From Scleroderma bovista (lineage: Eukaryota; Basidiomycota; Agaricomycetes; Boletales; Sclerodermataceae), in NCBI GenBank assembly GCA_037178675.1, contig JAYMGJ010000216.1, positions 186,001 to 250,000 of the forward strand: DNA of 64,000 bases, in the 5' to 3' direction. The position numbers and the translations under genes are program-made. The notes under the pieces were generated by a model that saw nothing but the letters and a program-made list of their open reading frames with translations, was not told the origin of the DNA and ran no database searches. This document shows, piece by piece, positions 45,737 through 57,212 of this stretch (position 1 is the first letter of the stretch; each line of letters opens with the position of its first letter).

Positions 45737-47051
45737 ATGCTATCCTCCAACCTCAGATGGATGTCGCTGGCAATCCTTGCCACCGGACTGCTTTCCATGT
45801 GTCCGTTGTGGGCCTCTGCCCAGCAGTCCACCGCTGTCTGCTTGTCGCAGTTTAACTGGGTCGGTCTGCTTTGTCGTCCCGGTTCCTTTGAGCCGTGCTA
45901 ACCAACATGTCTGATATGATAGATGGACAACAGTAAGAGCCAGAGCCCGTGTCTTGTTACGGCCTTCGCAGCAGGCGCATGCAACAACGGTCGTATGCAC
46001 TCACCCCCTCGCATGGTACATTTGATCTTGAGCACCTTTTTTATTAGAATTCACCGTCTCCCCCCTGGATCCCGACTGGACCTATGGCGCTCCTGATGTG
46101 GTCGATGCAGATCCATGCATGTGCAACACTGTCACATATAACCTTATGGCCGCTTGCTCTGCATGTCAGAACCGCACCTACGTCCAGTAAGATCGTCAGC
46201 CGACTCTGACATGTCCTTTGTCTCATTTCCCACACCAGTTGGAGTGTGTGGACCACAAACTGCTCTACTGTCTACCCTGGAATGTATGATTTACATCAAC
46301 TCTGTACATCGCATTCCCAGGCTGACTATTCCACCAGATATCCAGAGGACATTCCATCTGGAACTGCCATACCGCACTGGGCTTATCAGGACGTCACAGT
46401 ATGTCTTGTTGCTTGCTACCATTCTTCTAGTTCTCAAACCATAATAGATATCCGATACTTTCAATGTAACTCTCGCTCAACTTACCGGAGGTGTGTTCGT
46501 TGTGTTATCTCAACCAATGTCTTAACTGTATAGCTTTTAGACGCACCTGAGTCGACTGCTACCAAGCCGCAAGCCACTGCTACCAAGGTCACATCCACCA
46601 CGCTTCCCGCTTCTACCTCATCTAGTGGTGACACAGGAACTTCCCCTTCCTCATCTTCAAAATCCAATGCTGGAGCGATTGCAGGAGGTGCTGTGGGAGG
46701 CGTAGTAGTGCTCGCAGCTATCTTAGCCCTTATTACCTGGTTCTGCATCCGCCGCCGCCAGACAAGGGCGCCCAGTGCAATGTATGATGGAAGCCCGCCA
46801 GATGGCACCAACATCATGAACACTACTACGGGCCCTTTCACTCCTACTGCTCTCTATGTAGGTCCGCACCATATGCTTCTCAGACTTCGTTAACTCTCTG
46901 GTAGGACCCATCCGATCCCACCACATTCCCTGCTTCGCCTCCCCCACTGAGTATTCATACGAGCCCTTCTACCAGCTATCAAACCAATGCTATTCATTCC
47001 AACCTCTATGCTGCCCAAGGTGGGCGCCCTGCATATGTCCCAGAACTTTAG
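45737..47051 (+). CDS. Cysteine-rich single-pass membrane protein, copy C
   Basis: Same architecture as copy B: signal peptide from 45737, ectodomain (CLSQFNW, SPCLVTAFAAGACNN, DADPCMCNTVTYNLMAACSACQN, WTTNCSTVYPGMYDLHQLC, GTAIPHWAYQDVT), linker (ATKVTSTTLPAS, SGDTGTSPSSSSKS), helix (GGVVVLAAILALITWFCI), RRRQTR and a tail ending RPAYVPEL at 47051. The linker is longer than in copies B and D and the basic stop-transfer is shorter. Codons and introns match the other copies; it appears intact. Expressed ectodomains differing in linker length would fit a diversifying receptor or adhesin family, but the function is not known. Confidence 0.7.
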
Positions 47052-48073
47052 TTGTGGATTGTTTTGAGTCTTGCATAGCCATTACGTTCCTTTTTGTCAT
47101 GGCCTCGATCTCCCTGGTACTGACACCTTTACACCCACCCATTGTAGCTGCCCTTTATGGAACCTTGTACAGTAAATGAATGTACTTAGCTAGTTCCGAA
47201 TGAATGTGTTCGAATTCCATCTGATTGCTCGAAGATTGAGGGAGGTCTCATTGTATTACTAGTCTGGTGAGTCTTGGTATTGCAACATGGTTCGACAGTA
47301 GTTAATGTACTGTATTGCAACAAAATGACACGAACAGTTCCTCTTAGACATCAGAGACATTAAAATGTGTATTGACTTTGTTTGTAAACAAGGTGACTAT
47401 TGAGTCCACTACTAAACAAAATAGCAATATTAGTTACATAATGGTTTAAGATATTAAGAGAGCATATCAATCAACCCATGTCGACCGACTGGAACTGGAA
47501 CGAGATAAGTGGCTGGCTATGTGAACATGCGTAGGCTCAATACACACTACTACACATTGACCTGCGATGTATATAGCATAATCAGAAGTAGATGCGTTAC
47601 AGAAATGAACATGCCATTCTAAAAGTAAGCCACCAACTTCCTGACTTAGATTCAACAGGAAGCCTCCAATAAGAAGTTGACCAATTATTTACCTAATGAG
47701 AATTGTGAGTGGCACCAACCTTCGTGAACGCGGATTACTACGACAATTTTCTGTGGTACCCCACCCGTCTTGCGCGGCTCTCAGCTAAGTAGTACCGCTC
47801 GGGGACTGAATTAGAAGACACTGCACTGCAGATATGCGGGGGATATGAGTATATATCATCCCCAATTATCACTGACAATCAATGAGGGTGTATTGCTGCT
47901 ATCAGGCAGAACTTTTGGTTAGCATACATATCTGCGTCATATATATAGCATATACTTCATAATGAATATACAACGCATTGAACGAACTTACTGGTGTAAC
48001 TAGTTACCACATTCGTAATGTAAATCCAGCAGGACTATCGCAAGCAGCGAAAAATCGTGCATCAAATCGAAGA
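47052..48073. other. Convergent 3' region between surface protein C and mago pseudogene 2
   Basis: Paralogous to 40298-41208 and 53443-54309. No gene seen. Confidence 0.5.
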
Positions 48074-48825
48074 TTAGATAGGCTTGATCTTGAAGTGAAG
48101 AGAGATCAGGGAGAAAATGATACACTGGAATACAATATCAGAGAAAATCGGGTAAGAAATCACTGGGCATGCCTTCAAATCCTGAACTGGGTAGTGGAAT
48201 ACGCGAAGACCTTCTGGGTCCTCGCTATCCTGGATTTCAACCAAAGGCCCGATTTTTGCAATCTGCAGTATGTTTTAAAACTCATGATAAAGTCCCAACG
48301 ACGATACCACGAACTTCAAATGCAATGTGATCGCTTCCTATCCGAATTTCAAGCTCCTGCTTCCCAACGATGTTTTTCTTCAGCCAATTTGTATCATCTT
48401 CCCTAGAGGGGGTATGAGTAGATCGTACGAAGGAGTACGATGTATATTACTTTGTTATCTCGCTTGAATCGACGATGCGTTTGAGCTCTTTGATTACCAA
48501 CGGACCCACCCACACTACAGCACCATGAGCGGGGCAAAAAAACTGCGATTGGCCATATGTACGTACTACTTTCCTTGCGAATCGAGCTGGCATTCCGATA
48601 GTTCGAGTTGTTCGCATAGTGCAAGCGGCCATGTGAGTACTTGAATTCAAGGGATTCGTGGCAATGTTTGCCAGAGTGGCCAGTGCTGGCAAAGTCAGTA
48701 AGGACCCTCGAGAAAGTGTGTGTGGAAATGGTACATGCACTAATACCTAATAAAAATGAGGAAATAGTATATTGGATTGATAATGGGACGTACCTGAGGT
48801 AGAAGGGGTCGTTGTCGTGGGCAGC
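48074..48825 (-). pseudogene. mago nashi pseudogene 2
   Basis: Exons align along their length with the intact copy: [85 protein letters not shown] and HFKIKPI. The ATG is missing (CTGGCTGCC precedes HDNDP), and conserved residues are changed, for example GKHCHESLEFK and FHYPVQDLK. It keeps the microexon GTATTA and the GC donor of the last intron. Transcription is possible but a normal start is not. Confidence 0.75.
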
Positions 48826-49149
48826 CAGATCAGTGACTCCGTTTTTACTACCATGTTGCTGCGGTGACTGCCCATTTGATTTCAATGGGCTGCTAATGGT
48901 TGACACAAGCATCAGAAAGATGCCCTAAAACTGGACAATCCACTCACGGAGCGTCACCCTTGGACAGAGATGGATGCTGCTCAGGATATCGAGGTTTGTC
49001 GTTAGCCTGGTCGGATGGTGGCTTCTCGGGGTTAGATTTCTCGACAATGAAAGCCTTGGATGTATCTACCGAGTCTACGGCATTTCAAGCCTATCCTCTT
49101 AGGAGCTGCTGATCACATACTATCTGTGGTACCAGTCTCCGGATGAAGT

Positions 49150-50850
49150 GTCATCGCCCACAGACTTGATACTGTGGAATGGTGGTTTGCGGGTAAAGAG
49201 TTCCTTTGCAAAATCGAGTAAGGCGCGGAGTAGGATTCAATGCATCGTACCAGTGCCGTCATTCCAAATACCTAAACATCAGCTTCAGGAGTCTTGACGA
49301 ACTGTCCGGTTTCTAGCTCTTCTGGAGATGTCCAATTAGCAGAACCCCCGAGTGACATCGCAGCAGGCCGAAATAGGGCATTGACGAGGGTCGCCACACC
49401 AAAAGTCAGAAGAGCTTGACCATCCTCAGAAACCATGACATTAAGCTACACAGGTGAATCAATCAGGCGCGAATGTGAGGTGGCGAAACTTACACCTCTC
49501 AGATCACCATGGCAAAGTGGGCCAGACTTGTGCTTATGAAGGTAGCTGAGGCCCTCTGCGATTCCTGAGAGCTGGCAACGCGTCACCGAAGACGCGATTG
49601 AATACGCCGAGCCAACATACTAGATGGCTAGGATTGACATGACCGCTTTGCACGTATTCTTGCGCACTTCTCGGCTCGGTCCACTTTGACACGATTGTGA
49701 TTTTGTGGTCGAACTTCGTAGTAATCCCAAGCAGCGGAATGATATTCTCGTGACAGAGTCCTGACCATAGATACACTTGTCGAAGGACTTCCTACGCAGG
49801 AGTCAGACCGATGGAAACTGGCGTGAACTGTCCAAACCTCAATAGTCTGCTTGTCTCCAGCTGGAAGACCTGCACGAATCGTTTTCACTGTTATTTTTGT
49901 GCTCGTTGACCGCAGAGCTCCCTGATATATGATGGAATTGCTATCGCGGAGGGGAGCGATGTCCGCCTCTCTATCCACTTCGTCATCGAGATTGATACAG
50001 TAAGTCGCTCGCTGAGACGATTGGGTCCCCCAAGCCCAGATGTCCCCTTCGATGGACATCAAGCATCCGTGTTCCATACCAAAAGATTCTATGATCTCCG
50101 GAGACATCCAGTTGATTATACTTCCTTTGGGTGAGACGACAGTCATATTAAAGGATGCATTCACCAAGGAGGTATAACCGAAGTCTGCAATAAGGGCGTG
50201 CCCCTCGGCAGAAATGAGCACATTGGACTACGCATATATGTTTTAGGCGTAAATAGAAACCTGAAATTAAGTACACCTACTCCTTCTAGGTTACCATGTA
50301 CAATCGGGCTTGAGGAATGAGTATGGAGATAACACATCCCATGTGCGATACCAGCCATCTAAGTTGCAAGCGTTGAGTTTGACATGTGAATAGACGTGTC
50401 TCCTTCGAACTCACCAGCGGGCGAGGATCGATTGTTGGATCTTGGACATAATCATGTGCATTGCCTGCCATCATCCATTTAGACACGATGGATACAGTTA
50501 AATCGAATTTCGTGGTTATTCCAAAAACGGGAGGATGTTTTCATGCCTGAGTTTGGACCAAACATGTACCTCACGGAACGCTGTCTGAATGACCATCAGA
50601 TGCGTCTGAACTGTAGCAGGCAAACAGTGTCAGTAATAGTTACCTTGATTGTCTTTAAGTCATCTAGTGTACCTTGGATCGTTTTGATAGCTACACGGGT
50701 ACCCCTTGGACGCAATGTTCCCTGAAATACAAGGGCACTGCCGCCTCGGAATCTGGGCTTCTACTCTCGATCGACGAGTTCATTGAGGTTAATACAGTAT
50801 TCGGTAGCCTGGTCTGCCAGTTTTTCGAGTATAGGTTCGGGGCTCTCCAT
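49150..50850 (-). pseudogene. Tandem kinase gene, copy 2, internally deleted
   Basis: Starts MESPEPILEKLADQ at 50850. Domain 1 reaches INWMSPEI and GDIWAWG, then jumps directly into the start of domain 2 (QRATYCINLDDEVDREA), so the C-lobe end of domain 1 is deleted. The catalytic loop reads HGNLEG in place of HGDLKG, a D-to-N change. In domain 2, TFG replaces DFG as in copy 1. A TAG interrupts ADVWVFGM (ADV-stop-VFGM), and the C-terminus after ELFTRKPPFHSI is lost. It is not likely to make an active kinase. Confidence 0.75.
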
Positions 50851-51292
50851 GAATGCTCGTTGCACGAGAACGCAGAGGAATTCAGCAAGCAAAAGGGCTA
50901 AGGATTGCGTAGGAATACCCTATCACTCACGTTTTCTACTTGCAGCGTGTAGGCTGTGTGGCAGTGTGTGCTGGCGCACAGAACAACCAAGCCACGACTT
51001 GGTCTTTTCATGGTCAATTCCTGCTCGCGGCCAAACGGTCAGCATCACGATATCGATTGGACCCCTGCGAGTGATACTGTAGTGTTGAAACTGGTTGAAA
51101 CGTTGACCTGCGGTGGTATTTTTCACGAGATGAGGTCTTAGGTGCCCCAGGCTGTCTATGATCTTACGAGTGATACAGCTCGACCCAGCGGGACACGAAG
51201 AAAACTGCACTGCGCTCATAAATCTGACGTCACATGATGGCGTATTCATTTGATCACATCGGTCCAGAAAGTCGTCCTTGACCTCCGCAACC
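50851..51292. promoter_or_regulatory. Divergent promoter region, kinase copy 2 and enzyme fragment 4
   Basis: Paralogue of 44541-45061, including AAATCTGACGTCA at about 51220. Promoter activity inferred. Confidence 0.45.
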
Positions 51293-51720
51293 ATGTCGAG
51301 TGCTTCTCTTGACCAAACAGCGAATAAGCCATTCCACCCCGATGGCCCCGTCACCATACCACCCGTCGCTGCACATGGCATTGCGGCCTATTCTCCAGAG
51401 GCAGCCGCCACAACTTTGATGATCCCTCCCAAGCCACCCCACATCGATCAACTATTCCCTCATCCGGCTCTTCCTCCACCCGCGAATGCCCCCAACGAAT
51501 TCCCGGAATCGATCCAGCATCGACTGATGCTCTGATCAGGACATTATGTAATGTTTACAACCACGTTTTCTAGCACCTTTTCCTCAATCAATTGCTATAT
51601 ATCTCGGAAATGGGCGCCAGTGGCGCAGTCATTGACGCTGCATATATCAGCGACCAGCATTTGAACCACCTGGGCATATCACCCACGGTAACTACAATAA
51701 GCACTTGGGAGATGAACGGT
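51293..51720 (+). pseudogene. Questin-oxidase-like (AflY/DUF4243) 5' fragment, copy 4
   Basis: Starts with an intact ATG at 51293 (MSSASLDQTANKPFHPDGPVTIPPVAAHGIAAYSPEAAAT by blocks), then PPKPPHIDQLFPHPALPPPA. The HNHVSWHIFF block is damaged, with a deletion that joins it to the MGASGAVIDAAY exon, and the end matches the splice donor after the NKHLGDE block. No later exon is present. Confidence 0.7.
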
Positions 51721-52123
51721 ACGTAGTTCTTTGCTGCCCATATTCGAGTTTGGCCTTATCTGCTTTGGATGTATTGGTGAACCTGGCTGTACTAAGAAGT
51801 AAAACCTTCTTGCATCCGCACCAAGGAACTTTGTTTGTTCGGGCATCAATGGTCCTGGTCATCATGCATGTCCAACGAGCTGCTAAGGATGTATTTCCAC
51901 ATTCGGTTGACGGACTTCGTACGCATCTCTCAAGCAAGGCAGCGGGGGCCAGCTCTGCATGTTGTTCCTGCCAAGACTGTTACGGCAACTGGACCAGCTC
52001 AAGGATCCTTTGAGAAGCTGACGGCGCTAGCCTGCCATGAGGAACCGGATTTTATGAGGCAAAGCATCCAACGTTTATTTGTCCTCTCCCATCCTTCTTT
52101 ACCTTTTGTCACCCATCCTCAGC
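51721..52123. promoter_or_regulatory. Upstream region of surface protein D
   Basis: Conserved with the stretches before copies A-C, including the block ending CACCCATCCTCAGC just before the start codon. Probably the promoter and 5' UTR. Confidence 0.4.
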
Positions 52124-53442
52124 ATGCTACCCTCCAACTTCAGATGGACGTCGCTGGTGATCCTTGCCACCGGACTGCTTTCCATGTGTCCGTTGTGGGC
52201 CTCTGCCCAGCAGTCCACCGCTGTCTGCTTGTCGCAGTTTAACTGGGTCGGTCTGCTTTGTCGTCCTGGTTCCTTTCAGTTGTGCTAACCAACATGTTTG
52301 ATCTGATAGATGGACAACAGTAAGAGCCAGAGCCCGTGTCTTGTTATGGCTTTCGCAGCAGGCTTATGCAGTGGCGGTCGTATGCACCCACCCCTCGCAT
52401 GATGATTTTGATCGTGAGCGCCGTTTTCTATTAGAATTCATCGTCTCCCCCCTGCCGGAGTCCAACTGGTCCTACATCACTCCTATTGTGGCCAATGCAG
52501 ATCCATGCGCGTGCAACACCGTCACATACAGCCTTATGGCCGCCTGTTCTGCGTGTCAGAACTGCACCTATGTCCGGTAAGATCATCAGCCGACTCTGAC
52601 ATGTCCTTTGTCTCACTTCCCACACCAGTTGGAGTTTGTGGTCCACCAACTGCTCTACTGTCTACCCTGGAGTGTATGATTTACATCAACTCTGTACATT
52701 GCATTTTCAGGCTGACTATTCCACCAGGTATCCAAAGGACATTCCATCTGGAACTGCCATACCACATTGGGCTTATCAGGACGTCACAGTATGTCTCGTT
52801 GCTTGCCACCATTCTTCTAGTGCTCAAACCATAATAGATATCCGATACTTTCAATGTAACTCTCGCGCAACTTACTGGAGGTGTGTTTGTTGTGATATCT
52901 CAACCAACTTCTAACTGTATGGCATTTAGACGCACCTGAGTCGACTGCTACCAAGCTGCAAGCGAGTGCTACCGCGGTCACATCCACCACGCCTAGTGGT
53001 AACACAGCAACACAACCTCCTTCTTCATCTTTAAAATCCAATACTGGGGCGATTGTGGGAGGTACAATGGGGGGCGTAGCAGTAGTTATCGCAGCCCTTA
53101 TTACCTGCTTCTGCATCCGCTGCTGCTGCCGCCGCCAGACAAAGGCGCCCAGTGCAATGTATGATGGAAGCGCGCCAGGTGGCATTAACAGTATACCCAC
53201 CACCACGAGCCTTTTCATCCCTTCTGGTGCTCAGCCGAAGCTCTATGTAGGTCCGCACGTATGCTCGTCAGACTTCGTTAACTGTCTGTTAGGACCCGTC
53301 CGATCCCACCACATTCCCTGCTTCGCCTCCCCTACCGTTTAATCATACGAGCCTTTCTACCGGCTATCAAAACAATTCTATTCATCCCAACCTCTGTGCT
53401 GCTCAAGGTGTGCGTCCTGGTGCATATGTCCCAGAACTTTAG
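52124..53442 (+). CDS. Cysteine-rich single-pass membrane protein, copy D
   Basis: Signal peptide from 52124 (SLVILATGLLSM...SA), ectodomain (CLSQFNW, SQSPCLVMAFAAG, NADPCACNTVTYSLMAACSACQNC, WSTNCSTVYPGVYDLHQLC, GTAIPHWAYQDVT), a short linker (STATKLQASATAV, SGNTATQPPSSS), helix (GGVAVVIAALITCFCI), RCCCRRQTK and a tail (DPSDPTTFPASPPLPF) ending GAYVPEL at 53442. The stop-transfer has three cysteines where copy B has arginines, which could be palmitoylated. Six exons as in copy B. It appears intact and lies upstream of, and convergent with, the intact mago nashi. Confidence 0.7.
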
Positions 53443-54309
53443 TCGTGGATCGGTTTGAATCCTGCATAGCCATCGCGTTCCTTTTTGTTGTGGCCTTAAT
53501 GTACCTGATACTGACACCTCTGCATCCACCCATTGTAGCCAACTGGCCTTTATGGAATCTTGTACGGTAGACGATGTTCGAATTCCATAGCAGTTATCAT
53601 ATTGTATTGCAACGAACGGCTCTGGACGTCAAACGTGTAGTGACCTTGTTTGTAAACAAGGTGATCATTGAGTCCACCACCAAACAAAATATTATTAATT
53701 TAGTTAATGGTTTAGGAGAGCATATCAATCAACCCATGTCGACCGACTGGAACTGAAACGAGATAAGCGGCTGGTTATGTATGTGAACATGTGGGCCGAA
53801 TGCACACTACATGCGATGTATATAGCATAATCAGAAGTAGATGCGTTACAGAAATGAACGTGCCATTCCAAAAGTAAGCCAGAAAGCCTCCAATAAGAAG
53901 CTGATCAATTATTTATCTAATGAGAATTGTGAGTAGCACCAAGTCACCAACCTTCGTGAATGCGGATTACGTCAATTTGCTGTGGTACCGCACTCGTCTT
54001 GCGCGGCTCTCAGCTAAGTAGTACTGCTCGGGGACCGAATTAGAAGACACTGTACTGCAGATATGCAGAGGATACGAGTATATCCCATCCCCAACCATCG
54101 CTCTGACAATCAATGACGGTGTATTGCTGCTATCAGGGTTAGCATACATATCCGCATCATATAGAGAAAGTATACCTTATAATGAATATACAACACATTC
54201 TTGCGCGAACGAACTTGGGCAAGGCACTGGTGTAACTAGTTACCACGTTCGTAATGTAACTCCAGCAGGACTATCGCAAGAAGCGAAAAATTGTGCATCG
54301 AATCGAAGA
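53443..54309. other. Convergent 3' region between surface protein D and mago nashi
   Basis: Third copy of the spacer at 40298-41208. No gene seen. Confidence 0.5.
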
Positions 54310-55057
54310 TTAGATAGGCTTGATCTTGAAGTGAAGAGAGATCAGTGAGAACATGATGCACTGAGGTACACTGTGAGAAAAAATCGGGTAAGAAATCATT
54401 GGGCATGCCTTCAAGTCCTGAACCAGGTAGTAGAATACACGAAGACCTTCTGGGTCCTCGCTATCCTGGATCTCAACCAAAGACCCGATTTTTGCGGTCT
54501 GCAGTATGTTATAAGACTCATGATAAAGTCCCAACGACGATATCACGAACTTCAAATGCAATGTGATCGCTTCCTATCCGAATTTCAAGCTCTTGCTTTC
54601 CAACGATGTTTTTCTTCGGCCAATTTGTATCATCTTCCCTAGAGGAGGTATAAGTAGATTGTATGAAGGAGTGTGATGTATATTACTTTGTTATCTCGCT
54701 CGAATCGACGATGCGTTTGAGCTCTTTGATTACCAACGGACCCACCCACACTACAGCACCATGAGCGGGGCAAAAAAGGTGCAACTGGCCATATGCACGT
54801 ACTTTCCTTGCGAATCAAGCTGTCATTCCGATAGTTCGAGTTGTTCGCATAGCGTAAGCGACCATGTGAGTACTCGAATTCGAGGAATTCGTGTCCGTGT
54901 TTGCCGGAGTGACCAGTGCTGGAAAGCCGGTAAGGATCCTCGAGAAGGATAGCGTGGTGGTACACGTACTAATACCTGATGAGGATGAGAAGATAGTACA
55001 TTAGATTGGTAATGGGACGCACCTGAGGTAGAAGGGGTCGTTGTCGTGGGTGGCCAT
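54310..55057 (-). CDS. mago: Mago nashi, exon junction complex core protein
   Basis: Binds Y14/RBM8A in the exon junction complex, acting in mRNA localisation, splicing memory and decay. Minus-strand exons give [33 protein letters not shown] by blocks, [79 protein letters not shown] and [13 protein letters not shown], about 148 residues, as expected. The second exon (54970-54975) has only six bases, GTATTA, between introns 55022-54976 and 54969-54919; it supplies the end of Arg, a Tyr and two bases of the next Tyr. The last intron starts GC (AAG|GCATGC) and ends CTCAG. This is the only copy of three with a start codon and undamaged residues. Confidence 0.93.
54970..54975 (-). other. mago: 6-nt microexon of mago nashi
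   Basis: GTATTA lies between an acceptor CATCAG and a donor GTACGT. Without it the conserved YLRYYxGH motif cannot be assembled: reading through gives TAT TAG. The same six bases and splice borders are found in both pseudogene copies. Confidence 0.75.
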
Positions 55058-55325
55058 GGTGGTTGGTGTTGAACACACACGATTACATAAGCTGTATTAT
55101 AGGGTGGCCCTAAATCAGTCGTTTCAGTGCGCCTCTAGGCTATGCTGGTTGCATGTGACGGTCAGCGGTCAGTGCGGAGTCGCTTTGCAAGCTCATCGCC
55201 GTGTACTTTTCCCCGCACTGCCTGTGGACCTCTAACCCAGTCAGGCTGCACCATCGATTCACAGCCACGGCAGTGCTTATAAACGTGGATGGCCGCATAG
55301 ATCATCCCCCTCATCGACATCGCCA
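55058..55325. promoter_or_regulatory. Divergent promoter, mago nashi and questin-oxidase-like gene 1
   Basis: Only 268 bases separate the two start codons, so they must share regulatory DNA. No TATA box stands out. Confidence 0.5.
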
Positions 55326-57212
55326 ATGGCTACCTCTGCACCCCCAGAGAGTATTGTCCCTGCAATCCCATCCTCCGCAGACGTGCTCGCACGACTGTTT
55401 CCCGGTGTGCAGCCCCCTCCTTCTCTGCTTGCTCCAGCCCGCGTTCCAAACAATGGCCCCGAGGCAAGGGCCGCATTGATCAAGTCGCTCCGGGACAACC
55501 ACGAGCGGAGCCACGTCTTCTTCAACCAATTCAGTTTCCACAAGTAAGTGCTGTGCTTCACAAGGATATACTCGTCTTGAATTCGTGTTTAGTCACTCCG
55601 CGCACCACTTGCTTGCCATCTATGCATTGGGTGCACCAGGCCCAGTGATCCACGCAGCCTACCAGAACACCCACCTTGACCACATGCGAGTCGCATTCGT
55701 TGCGCCTCAAGATGTAGTGATCACGGACGAGAACTTTGCCGACTATCTCGGAAACGATCAGTACGCCCCATGTGCATAATTCGGTGTCGAGTCAACACTG
55801 ATCTTCTCCCTAGCTACTACAATGCATATATCCAGTACTTCCATCGGGTCGTCCTCGAGCCCGGCGCAACCATTTCAAATATCCTCGAAAAGTACCTCTT
55901 CTCCGAGCATTACAACATCAGGCGGTCGATCCAAGGTGCTCAGCAGCCCGAGATGCTCAACAGATTCTTAGAGATCTTGTTGCATCCCATCATTCATGTC
56001 GGATATGGTGCTGAATTCGGGATCCCGGGCATGATCGCAGAAGGTATGGTGTCATCTTCTGTTCGTAGCAGACGTCTGAACCTGATGGTGTTCAAGGCCT
56101 GGCATGGACCGCCGTGCACCCAGCAGGGGCAACCACGTTGATTTCGCGACTGCTTTTCACCCCACAACGTACTACCCCATTGGCAGAGCTGGAAAAACAG
56201 GGTGAGTGTCGTGGTGTGTCTTGCTTTGCCTGTTCTAATGGCTCTGTTTTTGCAGAGCCTGAATGGATGCCCAAGTCTGGGACGCGTCTTAGAGCGCTGA
56301 ATATCCTATCGTTGATGCTACGTGATCCACGTTTCTTTGGATCAAGAGTCCTCGACAAGCACGAGTTTGCTGCCATGCTCCAGACCCACGGTGAAATCTT
56401 TAATAAATATGCCGAAATGTGGGACTGTCAGATTGATAGCCAAGAGGACTTGGAGAAGTATCTGGAAGAAATCATTTTCGCTGGTGTGCTCATGTATGGG
56501 GTGGGAAGCTGGGATGGCGATGATGCACAATATCGCGCTGACTTTTTCACGTGAGCAAAGGCAGTTACATTCACACCCAAATACTCACCGACGTGCATTT
56601 AGTGCGCATATCATCACTTCTGCACTGTTTTTACCGTCGCTCTGTGCCCACATATCACACCGGTCGCAGACACTTCTTCTCCGTGCGCACTTCTTGACAA
56701 GCATCACGTGGTGGGTGGTGCGCGGACGACCTGGCTTCCCGTTGAAGGACTTCACCTCCACGCCACTCCCCCCGAATCCCAACTCCCCTTCTTCTAAATA
56801 CCCAACTACTTTACCTGGCGTCCAGCAAACTGTTTCACCCGACGCGCTTCCATCCGCGCAATCACCCTATGCGCTCGTCCCAAATCCCTGGTATCCGATC
56901 CTCGAGAACGCGCTCGTACACCCGAACGAGCACTTGTGCAAGGTCCAGCGTGCTCTTGCACACTTTGGGACGCTGTACGGTCATCGCGAGGCGGGCTTTG
57001 TCATGGAGTCCCTGAGTAAAGACGGCGTGGACGTGGACCCGAACTTCGCGTACCTCGATGGGTCTATTTTCCTGCGAATTGCTTGGCTGACGAGTGCAGC
57101 GTTGGGGTGGGTCGTCCGTGGAGAGAAGAACAGCGAAGAGTGGAATTACCAGGTGTTCGAGAAGAAGGCGTATGATGATCTCGCCATGTTGGAGGCTGAA
57201 GGCAAAGCATGA
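55326..57212 (+). CDS. Questin-oxidase-like protein (AflY/GedK family, DUF4243), gene 1
   Basis: Member of the family of fungal Baeyer-Villiger-type oxidases named after questin oxidase (GedK) and aflatoxin AflY, which open anthraquinone or xanthone rings; substrate unknown here. Exons start at 55326, 55593 and about 55814, with later breaks near 56045-56095, 56202-56255 and 56550-56600. Landmarks: FFNQFSFHNHSAHHLLAIYALG, PGPVIHAAYQ, YYNAYIQYFH, MLNRFLEILLHPIIHVGYGAEFG, ADFFTAHIITSALFLPSL, HPNEHLCKVQRALAHFGTLYG and YLDGSIFLRIAWLTSAALGWV. The conserved His residues in SAHHLL, HPIIHVGYG and HPNEHLCK would be metal or cofactor ligands. About 480 residues, intact. It is more diverged from genes 2 and 3 than they are from each other. 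Confidence 0.82.

Larger units (their letters stand above)
45062..51292. repeat. Segmental duplication, module 2
   Basis: Enzyme fragment 3, surface protein C, mago pseudogene 2, deleted kinase copy 2, spacer. It keeps the order and strands of module 1. Confidence 0.8.
51293..55057. repeat. Segmental duplication, module 3 (partial)
   Basis: Enzyme fragment 4, surface protein D, intact mago nashi. A complete questin-oxidase-like gene follows in place of the kinase; a kinase remnant appears after it at 58210. Confidence 0.75.
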
